Assembly: GCA_030998225.1 (NCBI GenBank)
Contig: JAPYXD010000608.1
Span: 2,758,501 to 2,822,500, forward strand
DNA: 64,000 nucleotides
Source: Diplolepis rosae
Taxonomy: Eukaryota > Arthropoda > Insecta > Hymenoptera > Diplolepididae
Direction of reading: 5' to 3'
In this document: positions 11,391 to 22,954 of the stretch, one piece after another
Numbering within the stretch: the first letter of the stretch is position 1
How the letters are laid out: each line of letters begins with the position of its first letter
The notes under the pieces: model-generated
What the model saw: only the letters and a program-made list of their open reading frames with translations
Database searches by the model: none
What the model was told of the DNA's origin: nothing
Position numbers and translations under genes: made by a program

Positions 11391-13655
11391 AATGTGTTTT
11401 TCTCGACTCCGTGCAAAAGAGGCGCAAAGCAGACGACAATTTCAAATTTACAGAATATGTAGTTATGGAAATAATACTTCTTTTTTCGATATTTTAATCA
11501 ATTTTTCCCTAGAATAAACATCTATAAGTTTTTAAAAAATTGTGGAATCATTTTGAAAGTCTAAACATTATTTTTAAGTGGAAATTTGAAATTAATAAAT
11601 ATTTACAATTTGAATCTATATATAAATTGAAAATATTTGAAATTTTTAAAGGAAAGCTTAAATTATAAATTTCGAATTTCTATAATTTTTACCAATTTTG
11701 TACATTTAAAAAATTTTCAATTAGCGAATTATTTAGCATTAAGAAGAGATAAACATAAAATTTAAGATTGAATATTACATTCTCAATTTTATGTTAGACA
11801 TATTTTCATCTCACTGTTTGCAGCCTAATCACAGACTTTTCATTCAAAAAATGAATTGCTTTATGGAAAGGAAAAATTTTCTAATAGGAGATAAATTAAA
11901 AAGCTAAAAAATGTGTTCAGTGATATTTGCATATGATCACATAAGTATTTATTGATTTCAAATTTTGCATGCAATTTTGTTTTTGAAGTTCGTGTTTAAA
12001 TCTTGTCACGATTTTACAAGATCTTATGGGCAGCTGCAATCTGTGAAATGAAATATTTTGTAATTCTTAATTTGCCTGTTCTTCTGAAATCGTAGAAAAA
12101 ATTCAAAGTCGATAAATGGTTAAAATTTTACACCAAGATTTCATTTGCAAAATTTTAAAGCTTTGTGAATAAACTGCTTCATATTTAGAAAATACTTCAA
12201 CTCTGTGAAGCATTTTTATATTTTAAGTGTAAAATCTGTGCTTAGGTCACAAAAAAGTAAGACAAAAATACTGTCATTATAAAATTAAGAATGTAGATTT
12301 AGCACTCATTAGGTCAAATGTTTATTACTTTTTCATATAAAATACTTTGCACATAATTCTCTGATTACATATTTTTTAAATGTTGGAACATTTAAGAAAT
12401 TCATGAATATTTAACCTATTTATAAAAAATAAAAATTTACAAATAAAGCTTCGACTGACAAATCTAAGAATTTGTCAATTATTGATCTATTTTCTTGTAA
12501 GTTTGAACATAGGAGAACTTAAAATTCCACAATGACTTTATTTTTTAAGTGATGCTTAAACCTTTCCTTAATCTTGAGAATTCTTCCAGAACTTTATTTC
12601 AGGTGAGTGACTTTTTTAAATGAAGGATTTCGTAATTCTAAATTAGGCTCATCTTGTAAAATTGTAAAAACATTCTAAAACTTCAAAGTAAATTTTTCTG
12701 TCTAATTTAAAGCTAATAAGTATTCAATGTTTCAAATCAAAATATTAAATGAAAGATATTCAATCTCTGGGAATTAACTGCTTTAAGAACACAATTTTTT
12801 CCTCTTTATAAAAAATCTCAATTTTCAAATTGAAAGTCTTCGGATAGGTCACTAAAACTTGGGATGAAAATACTTGGTTTATACAATTTACTTTAAATTT
12901 TTAACTCTTTTTACAATGTTGCAAGATGAGCCTTATTTCGAATTACAAAATCTTTCATTAAAAAAAGTCACTCACCTGAAATGAACTTCCGGAAGAATCC
13001 TCATAAGAATAAAGAAAGGTTTAAGCATCACTTGAAAAATAATATCAGTTTGGAATTTTAAGTCCTTTTACACTCTAAATCTGAATCAGTCAAATTTTTC
13101 ACTGATAAATTAGTTCATTTTCACTGATTTAATAATGTTCCAACATTTAAAAAATATGTAATCAGAGAATTATGTGCAAAGTATTTTATATGAAGAAGAA
13201 TGAATGAAAAGTCTGTGATTAGGCTGCAAACAGTGAGATGAAAATATGTCTAACATAAAATTGAGAATGTAATATTCAATCTTAAATTTTATGTTTATCT
13301 CTTCTTAATGCTAAATAATTCGCTAATTGAAAATTTTTTAAATGTACAAAATTGGTAAAAATTATGGAAATTCGAAATTTATAATTTAAGCTTTCCTTTA
13401 AAAATTTCAAATATTTTCAATTTATATATAGATTCAAATTGTAAATATTTATTAATTTCAAATTTCCACTTAAAAATAATGTTTAGACTTCAAAATGATT
13501 CCACAATTTTTTTAAAACTTATAGATGTTTATTCTAGGGAAAAATTGATTAAAATATCGAAGAAAGAAGTATTATTTTCATAACTACATATTCTGTAAAT
13601 TTGAAATTGTCGTATGCTTTGCGCTTCTTTTGCACGGAGTCGAGAAAAACACATT
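11391..13655. repeat. 2.3-kb imperfect palindrome
   Basis: AATGTGTTTTTCTCGACTCC at 11391 is matched by its inverse ending at 13655. The outer ~480 bp of each side (11391-11870 and 13190-13655) pair almost completely. Inner blocks also pair: 12340-12400 with 13130-13190, and 12530-12665 with 12910-13060. The centre is near 12760. The right arm of X lacks this sequence beyond GAAATGT, so the palindrome probably inserted into, or grew from, X's left arm. No coding content was seen. Possibly a fold-back type element. Confidence 0.8.
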
Positions 13656-13887
13656 GTCACGTCCGTGGTTGACAGGCGCGCGCTGACGCTGCCTGATTGG
13701 CGAACGCGAGAACTCACTTCGTTTAAAAAACTCCGCGGGTACTTGCCTTTGGTCGCCTATGAGGATAGGTTTTTCGGGTTTCTATAAAACTTGTCTATAA
13801 AATAGATAAAAAAAAGGAAAACTCTTATTCAATTATTAAGAACACAATTAAAGTTATTTATTTCACAAAAATACTCAACTCGTTACA
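13655..13887 (+). repeat. LTR-like block (TG...CA)
   Basis: This 233-bp block starts TGTCACGTCCGTGGTTGACA and ends CGTTACA. It has a GC-rich 5' half, TATAAA-like motifs (about 13783 and 13796) and an A/T-rich 3' part, the general look of an LTR-retrotransposon LTR. No primer-binding site follows, no second copy is in the window, and no target duplication was found. It could be a solo or truncated LTR, or coincidence. Confidence 0.22.
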
Positions 13888-15322
13888 CTGAAACTAGCAA
13901 TTTTAAGTGACTAACGACAAGTCATTTCATAGAAGAAAAATGACTTTACAAGAGACGAACTCTACTGACTTGGAAAAAGTGGAGGCGCGATCTCGGAACC
14001 TCAAGATTGAAATCCCCACTCTAAAGAATAAAAATTAGAAAAAGTTGGGGATGATCCTTAACCAATGAGGGTGTTTACAATGACTTAGTATGCATGATTT
14101 TTATAGTTTTTCTGCCAATGAAAATCTCGTTGGTTTCGTGACATTTCTATGTTCTCACGCACCCCACATGGTCCATTTCACTAACCCTCCGGCCCAACGT
14201 TCCGAGAACTCGCATCCATGTGCACTTGAGAAAGGTCGTAAAAGTGCAGTTTTCTTGATTGATCTACGATTTCTAGGTTTCTAGTCTATAGATCTCGAAC
14301 TTTGTTTAGACTTTTATTAAAATATTAAATCAAACATAACGAGTTTCTACAAGTTCTCTTGTTTTGGAGTTCTTGGTCTAAAGTTGTTACCAAAATATTT
14401 TATGGTTTTCAGTATTTTTATGTTACATATTCCTAATTAAATAATTTACGTATTGCTCTTATGTTCTGAAAGAGACCTTTGAATTTCTTTATGAGAATAA
14501 AGAAATGCATTCAAAATTCTAATTTCACATCAAACTTTATGTTGTTTCAGATAATAAAATAGAGTGTTCTGGTTTTTTAGGGACTTTTCAGAATTGGAAT
14601 AGTTATTATTTCTCAAATTGGTTCAAAGAGTTCTGTTTAATATCAAAATAGAGTTATTATTTAGAATCGACTGTTTTTAAGTGGTCTCAAAATACAACCT
14701 TCTTGGAGAAAAGCTTCATTGAAGTAGTACTAATAAATTGGTTTTATATGAATTGGAGTCCTATTTGTTTTATAATTTATCATTCAACAAAAGTCTACAG
14801 TTTCAATCCCTTTTCCACTAAAATCTAAATTAGTTTATAAAAAGTACATGATTTGTAGAGAGTATTTCTTGTAGACCTGTTTAATAAATCTTAAATTAAT
14901 TTCTTATTCCTAATTTGTATAAAGAATTTAGTGAAATAAATTCTTTTATAAGTACATGATTTGTAGATGGCATTTCTCGTAGCTCTGAAAAATAAGTCTT
15001 AAGGTTACTTCTTAAGTCTAAGTATCTTTGCAAATTGAATAAAACAGAATTCTTTAATTTAAATGAATTTGGCACGTTAATATTCTAAATAAACATGGTA
15101 TGTAGAGGGCATTTCTTGTAGAGCTGAAAAGTAAATACTAAAATAGTAAAATTAACAACTTCCCACGTTCTCCAAAAAGAGGATATAATTCTCTTTTGTC
15201 TCTCGCAGTCATCTATGTTAATTCTCTCTGCACATCACGCATTACTACAATCGAATATACCATAAGAATATGCATCTGCTATAGGCACCGTGCGTGACTG
15301 CAGCGCCATAGCATGAGAGAAC
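13888..15322. other. Non-coding part of X with degenerate repeats
   Basis: No gene recognised. Three diverged copies of a ~120-bp motif containing ACATGATTTGTAGA(G/T)GG followed by ATTTCTTGTAGA lie at about 14845, 14950 and 15090. A GC-richer patch around 15200-15320 holds GGCACCGTGC. The same TATAGGCACCGTGC lies inverted at 30680-30695, and the inverse of the adjacent sequence lies at 16545-16575, so this is part of X's broken-up inner arms. Confidence 0.4.
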
Positions 15323-16480
15323 TAAAGGAGGCTGTTCGAGAACTTTTACAAAGTATTATAATGGGACTTAGTTATAAAAATGTTTATTATCAATAAAAAA
15401 ACAAACAAAAAAACAATTTTATTCACTTTAAAATTCGATTGTTTTTCCTTGTGAAGTATTTGTGTGAAATCAGCAGTAAAAAGTAAGTATTTTCCATAAT
15501 AAAAATGATATAGAAACCAGTAAATATAAGGTTAAGGTAGTTGTCGTGCCAAAAATTAGTCTCTGGAAAAAGAAGTTTTTCTATGATTTCAAGACTGGAA
15601 ATTATATCATCAGCCGTGTCATATGTAAGGAAAGACACTCTTTTTAATGAAAAAATTTAAAAATTACGAAAAATAATATTTTAATAATGTTTTTTGTAAT
15701 AGGGTATTTCCTTACTATCGCTTCTTACCAATTTTTTGAAAATGATTGAAGTTTCTTAAATCATTGCTTATTTTTTCGGGGAAAATATTCTCTACAACTT
15801 GACCATTTCGTTATTATTTTTCGTAATTTTTAAATTTTTTCATTAAAATAGTGTCTTTTTTTACATATGACACGACTGATGATATAATTCTCAGTCTTGA
15901 AATCATAGAAAAACTTCTTTTTCCAGAGACTGTTTTTTGGCATGACGACTACCTTAAGTTAATGACAGATCAAAACAGACTAGAAAAATAATAAAGAATT
16001 AAATTGTAATTTCATGATGACACTTTTAGGTAGTTGTTGAGTAAATAAATATTAATTGTTTATTTTCAGATTCAAATTCATCATGGATATAATTATTAAA
16101 ACAGGTTTTTAATCAATTAAACATACAATAGAATTTCAACCACAAATGAAAATTAAAGGTAAAAATCTCGTTCTGGCAGAACACGTACGAGATGTCCAAG
16201 AGTTACGTAGAAATAATGAAAGTTATTTAATAAATTCTCGTATAATTCGACAAGCATCAGTTCATGCAACACCCTACAGTACCCACTTATTCCTTTGATT
16301 TATTTTCCATTTAGACGTTGGAAATTTATAAAATTTACACTCACTTTTCCTGCTTGTATTTTTACAATTCACAACACAACAACTTCGGTGTCTCATTTCA
16401 GCTATATTTTTTTAATTAAAACAAAATTTAGATTTGCACATGTACTTTGATTGCTCGGAAATATAAAACAGCCTCCTTTA
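15323..16480. mobile_element. TA-flanked inverted-repeat element
   Basis: AAGGAGGCTGTT follows TA at 15323, and its inverse ends with TA at 16480, as for Tc1/mariner-type insertions. An internal fold-back (about 15535-15690 with 15810-15955) has arms containing TCTCTGGAAAAAGAAGTTTT and CTATGATTTCAAGACTGGAA. The loop (about 15713-15830, CGCTTCTTACCAA) resembles the palindromic repeat at 28272-28571. The 15423-15638 minus-strand frame is a by-product of this repeat. No transposase seen. The short 12-bp terminal match makes the outer boundary only moderately sure. Confidence 0.5.
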
Positions 16481-16544
16481 ACGCCTAAATTATCCACTGC
16501 GTGCGCTGGCGTCGATTTAACTCTCCCTACCATGACTTCGCACG

Positions 16545-16575
16545 GTCAAAGATATTATAAACCTAGATGCGGCCA
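16545..16575 (+). repeat. X inner inverted repeat, left copy
   Basis: GCACGGTCAAAGATATTATAAACCTAGATGCGGC-type sequence (key part AAGATATTATAAACCTAGAT) is present inverted at about 30653-30690. It shows that X's arms originally extended further inward than the now-continuous 250 bp. Confidence 0.6.
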
Positions 16576-16715
16576 ATTATAGTTTGGTAGACTTGAATGT
16601 AGACGTCGCTTTCGGCGTGTTTTTACCGGTCCCCTCTTGCCTCTCACCACACCGTAGGATACGTTCAAATAAGTTCCTCGAAAGCATTATAGAGGCGCTA
16701 AATGTATCTCCCTCC

Positions 16716-16729
16716 AATCCCCTCCACCC
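16716..16729 (+). repeat. Left target duplication of R1-clade LINE
   Basis: AATCCCCTCCACCC here matches (A)ATCCCCTCCACCC at 22221-22234, immediately after the poly-A run. The duplication is 12-14 bp, depending on how many A's belong to the tail. Confidence 0.8.
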
Positions 16730-17884
16730 AACACCGCCATTGCCGGTCCCAAGCCCGGATGAAAAAGGAGGAGGGGTTATACGAACACCAACATGACACG
16801 ACACATTGACAGCTACACGGAACACAACACACCCAGGACCTGAGAGAGCGTTTTGCGGGCGGGCAGGGTCTCGCCGAGAAGAATGCATGAGGCCAAGCAC
16901 GGAGCAGACGCGTCCTGCAGCCCACCAACGGTAGTGGCCGCAAGGACTCTACCAGCAGTAGGGCTGCTGCCGTCAGGATGGCCGCCAAGGGAGCCCTATA
17001 GACAGGCTTTTCCCTAGAGATGGGCCTGCCGGGCGCACGCGCCACGACGGTCGCTCTGCGACCTTCAAGCGCGTGCGGACGCGGTGTGGAGCGAAAGCAT
17101 CAGGGGACCTTGAACAGGTTTCCTGATGCCGCACGAACGAACACGGAGTGAATGCGGGGGGCCCCTTAATCGGAGTATCGCCCCAAATGCGCATGCGGCG
17201 ACGACGCTGTACTTCCCGCGTGCGCTCTTCTGGTCACACCACAATCACATGCACGACTCCGACACCCACACACACCAGAATGAATGGAATGCTGAGTGAA
17301 TGGGGCTGCGGCCGGCGCCTGGTGGATATTCCCGATAGACTAGCCAAGGGAAGAGTAGTAGCTTCTCGACCAGGGTAGGACGTGATGTCAGTACCTCAAC
17401 TCTGTGGAAGTAATATGGGTAACCGTAAGTCCCTCCGGGTTTCGGCCGCGAAGGGCAAAGATCCCGTGAAACCACATGTTAAACTGGGAAAACCGCTCAC
17501 GATCCTACCGTCTGGAGCCAATTTTGGGGTTGAAATCATGGATGTCCGGGCGCAGGAATGAAGGATTACCTGGTCAGTATTTCCTTGTATCCGACGTAGC
17601 GTAGGATAAATCGCACACCGTCTAGCCTGAAGTCCGGGTCAGGTGTCGGGGCGGACCTGGCACCACTCGGTCGATAGGGGTGACGTTAAACCTTTTGCAT
17701 CATTATGGCACGGGCCTATCCCGTAACCTTTTTATTAGCTTCCTCAAATGTGCCGATAGGATCGACCATCCGATAAGCCGCTTCTCGGTTTCGGCTCACA
17801 CAATCAGGGATTTATACAGGCGGGGATAGCAGCCCTACTGCGGTAGGGCTCCCATGATGAGCGAACCGTCTTAAAACTACTACG
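16730..17884 (+). other. 5' leader of the LINE
   Basis: GC-rich, no coherent protein in any frame. The minus-strand open frames here (16577-17475) reflect base composition only. It should contain the internal promoter of the element, but no motif can be assigned. Confidence 0.6.
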
Positions 17885-19274
17885 TTGAATATGAAGACGA
17901 AAGACAAAGAAAAGGGTAAAGAGAAGGAGGAGGCGCTGAACACGCCGACACCTGCTGCTGGTTTGGCGTCTACATCGGACACTACAGCAGCAAGCAAGGG
18001 CTTGGGTGCTTCCCCAGAAGCTGAGGGATGGAAGGACGTCCTTCAGCTCCTGAGGGAGCAAAACAAAAAAAATGGAGAAATTGGCCAGGGCCCTCAGCAT
18101 CATCCAGCAGGGTATGCTGAGAAACAACCCTGGACATGTTAAAGACAGCGTGAACGAGGCTACAGAGGTGTTGAGCGGAATGCTCAACACCCATAAATGT
18201 CTTTTAGAAAGCGGGGTGCAATTCCAGAAGAGGCTGGAATCCCAACCCGCCTCGAAAAGGATGGGTATCTTCCGGAGACTGCGCTCTGCGTCTCTGGGAG
18301 ATACCCCGAAAAAACTCACGAAGGGGAAGAAGAGGGTTGCTCCTTCTCCTCCCGAAGATCGGATTCCCAAAAAAGGGAAGGGCAGCTCATCGCCCACATA
18401 CGCTGCGGCCACCAGAGGCCAGACCCCACAGAAGAATGGGGAATGGCAGCTGGTGGAAAAAAAGAAAAAAAATAAGAAAAAGAAGGAAAAAAAGGTTCCC
18501 GTGCCCCCTGCACAGGAACCTAGAGCCAAGGCAAAGTTGCCGAGGCGCACTCCGACTGCAAGGTCAGGCAACGCTGTCAGGGTATCGGCGAAGGACGGTG
18601 AGTCCTACGCTGAGATCCTGAAAGCCATGAAGGCCAAGGTGAACCCCCAGAATTCGGGAGCGGAGGTCCTCTCCATCCGGAGAACTAGGAGGGAGGAGAT
18701 CCTTCTGGTCCTTAGAAAAGGGGGTGACGTCTCGGCCTTCGAAAAGGCGCTCGACCAGGCGGTCGGGGAGAAGGCCGAAATTAAATCTTTGGTCTCGAAG
18801 AGGTCCCTGGAAGTTAGGGACCTTGACGAGACCGTCACAAGGGAAGAGGTTGTTGCCGCGCTATGCATCGCGCTGGGCAAGCCAGACCTTGGGGACCAGT
18901 GCAGGCTATACAAGCGCTTCGGTGGTGTGCAGACTGCGGTGGTCCGTTTAACCGAGGCGGACGCCCAGAGCTTGCTCGGGCTCGGTAGGCTAAGGGTGGG
19001 GTGGGTGACCTGCCGCATCCGAGAGCATGTCGAGGTTGCCCGGTGTTTCAGGTGCCAAGGATATGGCCATGTGTCGCGCGGCTGCACGCTTCCAGGCAGG
19101 AAGGATGCCTGCTGGAGGTGTGGGGGCGCGTCGCACGTGGCCAAGGAGTGCAAGGCTCCCCCTTGGTGCCTGACCTGCGCTGACAGGGGTGAAAAAGATG
19201 TCGCCCATGCTTCGGGGAGCGGTTCTTGCCCAATATTTTGGGCAGAGCTCCAGAGGTTGAGAGGAAGAAATTGA
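17885..19274 (+). pseudogene. LINE ORF1 (gag-like, CCHC zinc knuckles), frameshifted
   Basis: The RNA-binding protein of the retrotransposon. The start chosen is ATG at 17885 (an in-frame ATG also follows at 17891). It encodes a lysine-rich start and a stretch ending LQLLREQNKK. An eight-A run at about 18064-18071 then shifts the frame, and the protein resumes as MEKLARALSIIQQGML and stays open to 19274. Basic, proline-rich middle. The C-terminus carries zinc knuckles: CFRCQGYGHVSRGC, CWRCGGASHVAKEC and a diverged third, CLTCADRGEKDVAH...C. Such proteins coat the element RNA. ORF1 overlaps ORF2 by 49 nt. The homopolymer shift could be mutation or sequencing error; the remaining ORF1 (400 codons) is intact. 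Confidence 0.85.
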
Positions 19275-21854
19275 AGTTCCTGCAGCTCAACCTTGGGAGA
19301 GGAAAGGAAGCCCAGAACCTTCTAATGCAGACTGCCAGGGAGAGGAGGGCCGATGTGTTGCTCATTAGTGAGCAACACAAATGGTCCGAAAACTCTTCTT
19401 GGTACCAGGATGCATCAAGGAGGGCTGGGATCCTTGTTTGCAGCCCTGATTTGAGCATCGGGGATTTCCTGGAGACCGACGCGGGGTTCGTTTGGGTGGA
19501 GGTGGCGGGGGTAAGTGTGTACAGCTGCTACTTCTCTCCCAACGATCCCTTCGAGATCTTCGAGACCCAGATCCTCCTCCTTGAGGAAAGCCTCAGAAAG
19601 GCTAGTGGGCGGTCCCTTATCGCGGGTAACTTTAATATTAAGTCGCCCGAGTGGGGCGAAGCCCGTCTAGACAGAAGGGGGATCTTGGTCGGCGAGATGG
19701 CCGCTAGGAATGACCTGATTGTATTGAATCAGGGCAGGGATTTTACGTTCAGACGTGGAGCGGGGGGGTCGATTATCGACCTCACGTTTGCCGCGCCCCG
19801 TCTTGCCTCAAGGATAGTCGACTGGTGCGTCCTCCAGGTAATAACTTTGAGTGACCACCGGTGCATTGAGTTAAGCATCCGCGAACGGAGTCACCCAGTG
19901 AATACGGGAAGGGGCGGCAAAGGAAGGAGCCCCTCGTGGAACACAAGACGACTCAGCAAAGACAGGCTACATAAACATCTTGAGGAAACCAGGCTCATAG
20001 ATGAGCTTGGTTGGGCTAAGTCTGCTGGGTCGTTGGAGGACACCGTGCGGGCGGCGAGGCGGAAAGTGGTCGCAGCATGTGATCACTCGATGCCTCGACG
20101 GGGGCACGGGCGTACAGGGGACTCAATGTACTGGTGGAACGACCAGTTATCTGTCCTGCGTCGGGAATGCCTCGCAGCGCGGCGGAGATTCACCCGCTCA
20201 AAGGGTGATTCTCTACTGCGCGAGGCATGGAAAAAAGCAAAATCAGCTCTGAGGCAAGGCATAAAGAAAAGCCGACTTCAGTGCTGGAAAGACTTGATTG
20301 GTGAGGTCGAGAAGGACCCATGGGGTCTCGCCTTCAGAATAGTCACCAAGAGATTGGTGACTAGAAGAAAGACCCCGGGCCTGGATAATCCCGATCAGGT
20401 CAAGTACATCGTGCGAAGCTTGTTTCCGCATGTAGAGCCGTTCCAAAGACAGGACCGAAGCTCCTGCGTGGTCCGGTGCGAAGAACTCTTCACTCTCGAA
20501 GAACTAAAGAGAGCGGGTGGAAGGCTCAAGGCAAACACAGCGCCGGGGATCGATGGGTTACCGAACGAGATCCTCAAAGAGGTCTCTCGGAAAACCAGTT
20601 TGGCTTTCGGAAAGGCAGGTCCACAGTTGACGCCATCTGGGCAGTGGTGGACATCGCCACTAAAGCAAGAAGAGGAACTGGTAAGCGTAAGGGATTCTGC
20701 GCGTTGATCGGCACTGACATACGCAATGCGTTCAATACCGCGAGATGGAACATCTGCATCGAGGCGATGGTGCGGAAAAAGGTTCCAGACTACCTGTTGC
20801 GAATGATAGATGACTATCTCAGCGACAGGTGGGTGATATATGAGGGCGACAAGTGGTCTCTCAAGGAGGAGATGACATGTGGCGCCCCTCAAGGGTCGCG
20901 GGTGGGTCCACTCGTTTGGAACGTCATGTACGACGATTTCCTGCGCATGGACCTGCCTGCTGGAACGAGCATCATGGGCTTCGCGGATGACGCACTTGTC
21001 GTGTGCGCTACTGACGACGTCGGAATTCTGGAGCTGAGGATCAATGATACTCTGTGGCGGGCAAAGCGTTGGTTAGATAGCAGAGGCCTGAAAATGGCCC
21101 CTGAGAAGACCGGGGCTTTGCTGGTCACAGACAGGAGATCCTTCCAATATCCGAAGATCGCTATCGGGGAACATGAAATAGAGTGGAAAAAGAGCATTAA
21201 GTACCTGGGAGTGCAGTTGGATCGAAGGCTTAGCTTCGGCGAACACCTGCAGATCGCGACTGCCAAAGCCATTCAATGTGGGGCTGCCCTGACTCGGCTC
21301 ATGCCCAACATTGATGGACCCAGGGAAGCTAAGAGAAGGCTGGTGGCGAGCGTGGTAAATTCGAAGCTGCTTTATGCAGCTCCGATCTGGACAAGTGCCC
21401 TTAACAACCATGCTATCCTGAAGAAGCTGTTCTCGGCACAGAGAGGTGTGGTGATGAGAATTGTTTCAGCATACCGAACTGTGTCGACGAGTGCTGTGCT
21501 GGTCCTGGCGGAAAGCACGGTCAAGTCGGCTTTTACCTGGCGCAAGCGCTTTCAGGTCATGGCTGCTTTAATGCGTACCTGAAGCGCTTTACAAAAAGAG
21601 ACGACGAGTCGTGTTGCTACTGCGGATCCCTTGTGGACAATGCAGAGCACACACTCTTCTTCTGTGCCAGGTGGGGCGTGGCAAGAGAGGCTGTCGGTCG
21701 GGAAGTGGGCGCCCAACTCACACCTGACACGATGGTCTCTCTCATGCTCCAGTCTGAACAAAAATGGACACTTATCGAGTCATTCGTCATCGTGGTGATG
21801 AAGACGAGGGAGCTCGATGGGCGTGTAGAGCGCGGCAGCAACGGGGGCCAGTAG
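19226..21854 (+). pseudogene. LINE ORF2: endonuclease + reverse transcriptase, broken
   Basis: ORF2 begins by overlapping ORF1 and lies in another frame. Residues ~12-230 form an AP-type endonuclease: FLQLNLGRG, LLISEQHKW, IAGNFNIKSPEWG, and a late SDHRCIEL with the catalytic D-H. The reverse transcriptase begins KANTAPGIDGLPNEILKEV. At about 20583 it jumps, with loss of the fingers segment and a frame change, to LSENQFGFRKGRSTVDAIWA. It then continues with GFCALIGTDIRNAFNTARW, MTCGAPQGSRVGPLVWN and the catalytic GFADDALV. A second frameshift near 21563 precedes a C-terminal zinc motif (CCYCG ... AEHTLFFC) and a stop at 21854. The missing fingers segment corresponds to the piece at 63818-64000, from another copy. 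It cannot encode an active enzyme. Confidence 0.9.
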
Positions 21855-22222
21855 AAATCGCATCGGGGCCTGCACCCGCGGTCCTGCGTCTTGGACGGAA
21901 TTGGCCGTCCGCGTCGTCCGGGGGAGGAATTGCTTTATTCCTCCCCTGACTGGCGCGGCTAGTCAGTCTACCTAACGGGCGTGCGACCGCGGATGGGAGT
22001 CCCGGGCGAATAGATGACGGAAGAGTCGTACGCGACTTTAAGCTGGAACCAACCGCCCGTGAAGTTTAAAGCCGAAAGGCGGTTCCGCGGGCGGTGTATT
22101 GGTTCGAGAGAGGGGGTTTTCTGGTTTTAACAGGTATGCTTAGCCCCGTCCTAGGAGAGTCCTGTACAACGTCTATAAAAGTTTTCTCCATTTTTCCTCC
22201 TTACCAAAAAAAAAAAAAAAAA
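21855..22222 (+). other. LINE 3' UTR and poly-A tail
   Basis: GC-rich non-coding sequence with a short inverted GC motif (about 21905-21960), ending in a poly-A run at 22206-22222. The 22094-22276 open frame crosses the element boundary and is not a gene. Confidence 0.7.
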
Positions 22223-22571
22223 TCCCCTCCACCCGCTGAGATAACCATAAACAGTAAGCGCGCTTTAAAATTTTAAATTTAAATTATATATATTGAAGAA
22301 AATTAAAAATTGGTAAACAAAGCAAGGAAAAGCGACGTGTAAAGTGTTTCAATGTTACTTTATGTGTATTTTATTTTCCTTTATAGTATCATTTTGATAT
22401 TGAAATAGGTTACAGTGAACATGCATTGCTAAATTAACTTTCTGTTAGTGAAAGATAAGTACATGAATGAAAAACCAATATTTAATTATTATAATTTAAA
22501 CATGTATGCAATAGAAAGAGAATTAGTTTCTTATTTTTAAAAAGTTATATTTTCGTATTTTTAATTCTTTT
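22223..22571. other. AT-rich X sequence after the LINE
   Basis: Target duplication (22223-22234), then AT-rich DNA with no recognised feature up to the inverted repeat A fragment. Confidence 0.4.
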
Positions 22572-22642
22572 TTTTACATTCTCATCATGGATGAGAAGGT
22601 ATTGGTTTTATGTTAAAAATGATTTTCGAAATTTTCATCAAA
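22572..22642 (-). repeat. Repeat A, inverted 3' end fragment
   Basis: ACATTCTCATCATGGATGAG and following bases are the reverse complement of the last ~70 bp of repeat A (compare 25520-25588). It abuts the leader of the inverted gypsy 5' part, so one rearrangement breakpoint lies in or beside repeat A. Confidence 0.75.
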
Positions 22643-22933
22643 TGCTTACTTACACAGATGCGTCTTCCGCCTGATTGCGGGCCTCGTTCAATTTTAATGG
22701 AATCTTTCACTGATAATTTACGTGGTATAGTGGCTACTAAATTCACCAACTAATTTTTATTATCATCTACTTATTCCTGTTTTCGGGCTTACCGTAGTGA
22801 AGTCCGGAGTTCTTCTTATTTTTAAAACTTCGTAAAGTTTCTTTAGCTTCTTGGGTCCGTGGATTCCAAGTCTCGCACAGGTCCGCGTTCTATGTGGATT
22901 TTCGTAGAAATTAAAAACCGAGAACTTAAGCGG

Positions 22934-22951
22934 ATCGTGGCAGGATCGCCA
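22934..22951 (-). other. Primer-binding site of the gypsy element
   Basis: Read on the minus strand, TGGCGATCCTGCCACGATCC starts three bases after the LTR end (…CTATAACA). TGG plus a stretch complementary to a tRNA 3' end is the expected first-strand priming site. I cannot assign the tRNA with certainty. Confidence 0.6.
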
Positions 22952-22954
22952 AAA

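Larger units (their letters stand above)
16730..22222 (+). mobile_element. R1-clade non-LTR retrotransposon, 5.5 kb
   Basis: A GC-rich island in AT-rich DNA, with a 5' leader of about 1.15 kb (16730-17884), overlapping ORF1 and ORF2, a 3' UTR, and a run of about 17 A's (22206-22222) followed by the target duplication. ORF1 has CCHC knuckles, and ORF2 has an apurinic-type endonuclease followed by reverse transcriptase and a C-terminal zinc motif, the plan of the R1 clade. It is full length at both ends but dead: a frameshift in ORF1, a deletion in the reverse transcriptase and a further frameshift in ORF2. The target is not the 28S rRNA R1 site. Duplication of about 14 bp is a feature of R1-type endonucleases. 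Confidence 0.9.

Noticed and set aside
13655..13887. Confident LTR retrotransposon
   Set aside because: Only TG...CA ends and promoter-like motifs; no PBS, duplication, or second copy.
16577..17475. Overlapping open frames on both strands in the GC-rich block
   Set aside because: This is the LINE 5' leader; high GC removes stops by chance and none has a domain.
17804..21761. Minus-strand open frames opposite the LINE ORFs
   Set aside because: Shadows of ORF1/ORF2 produced by GC-rich codons.
16730..22222. Canonical R1 element in 28S rDNA
   Set aside because: Flanks are not 28S rRNA sequence; no rRNA is present in the window.
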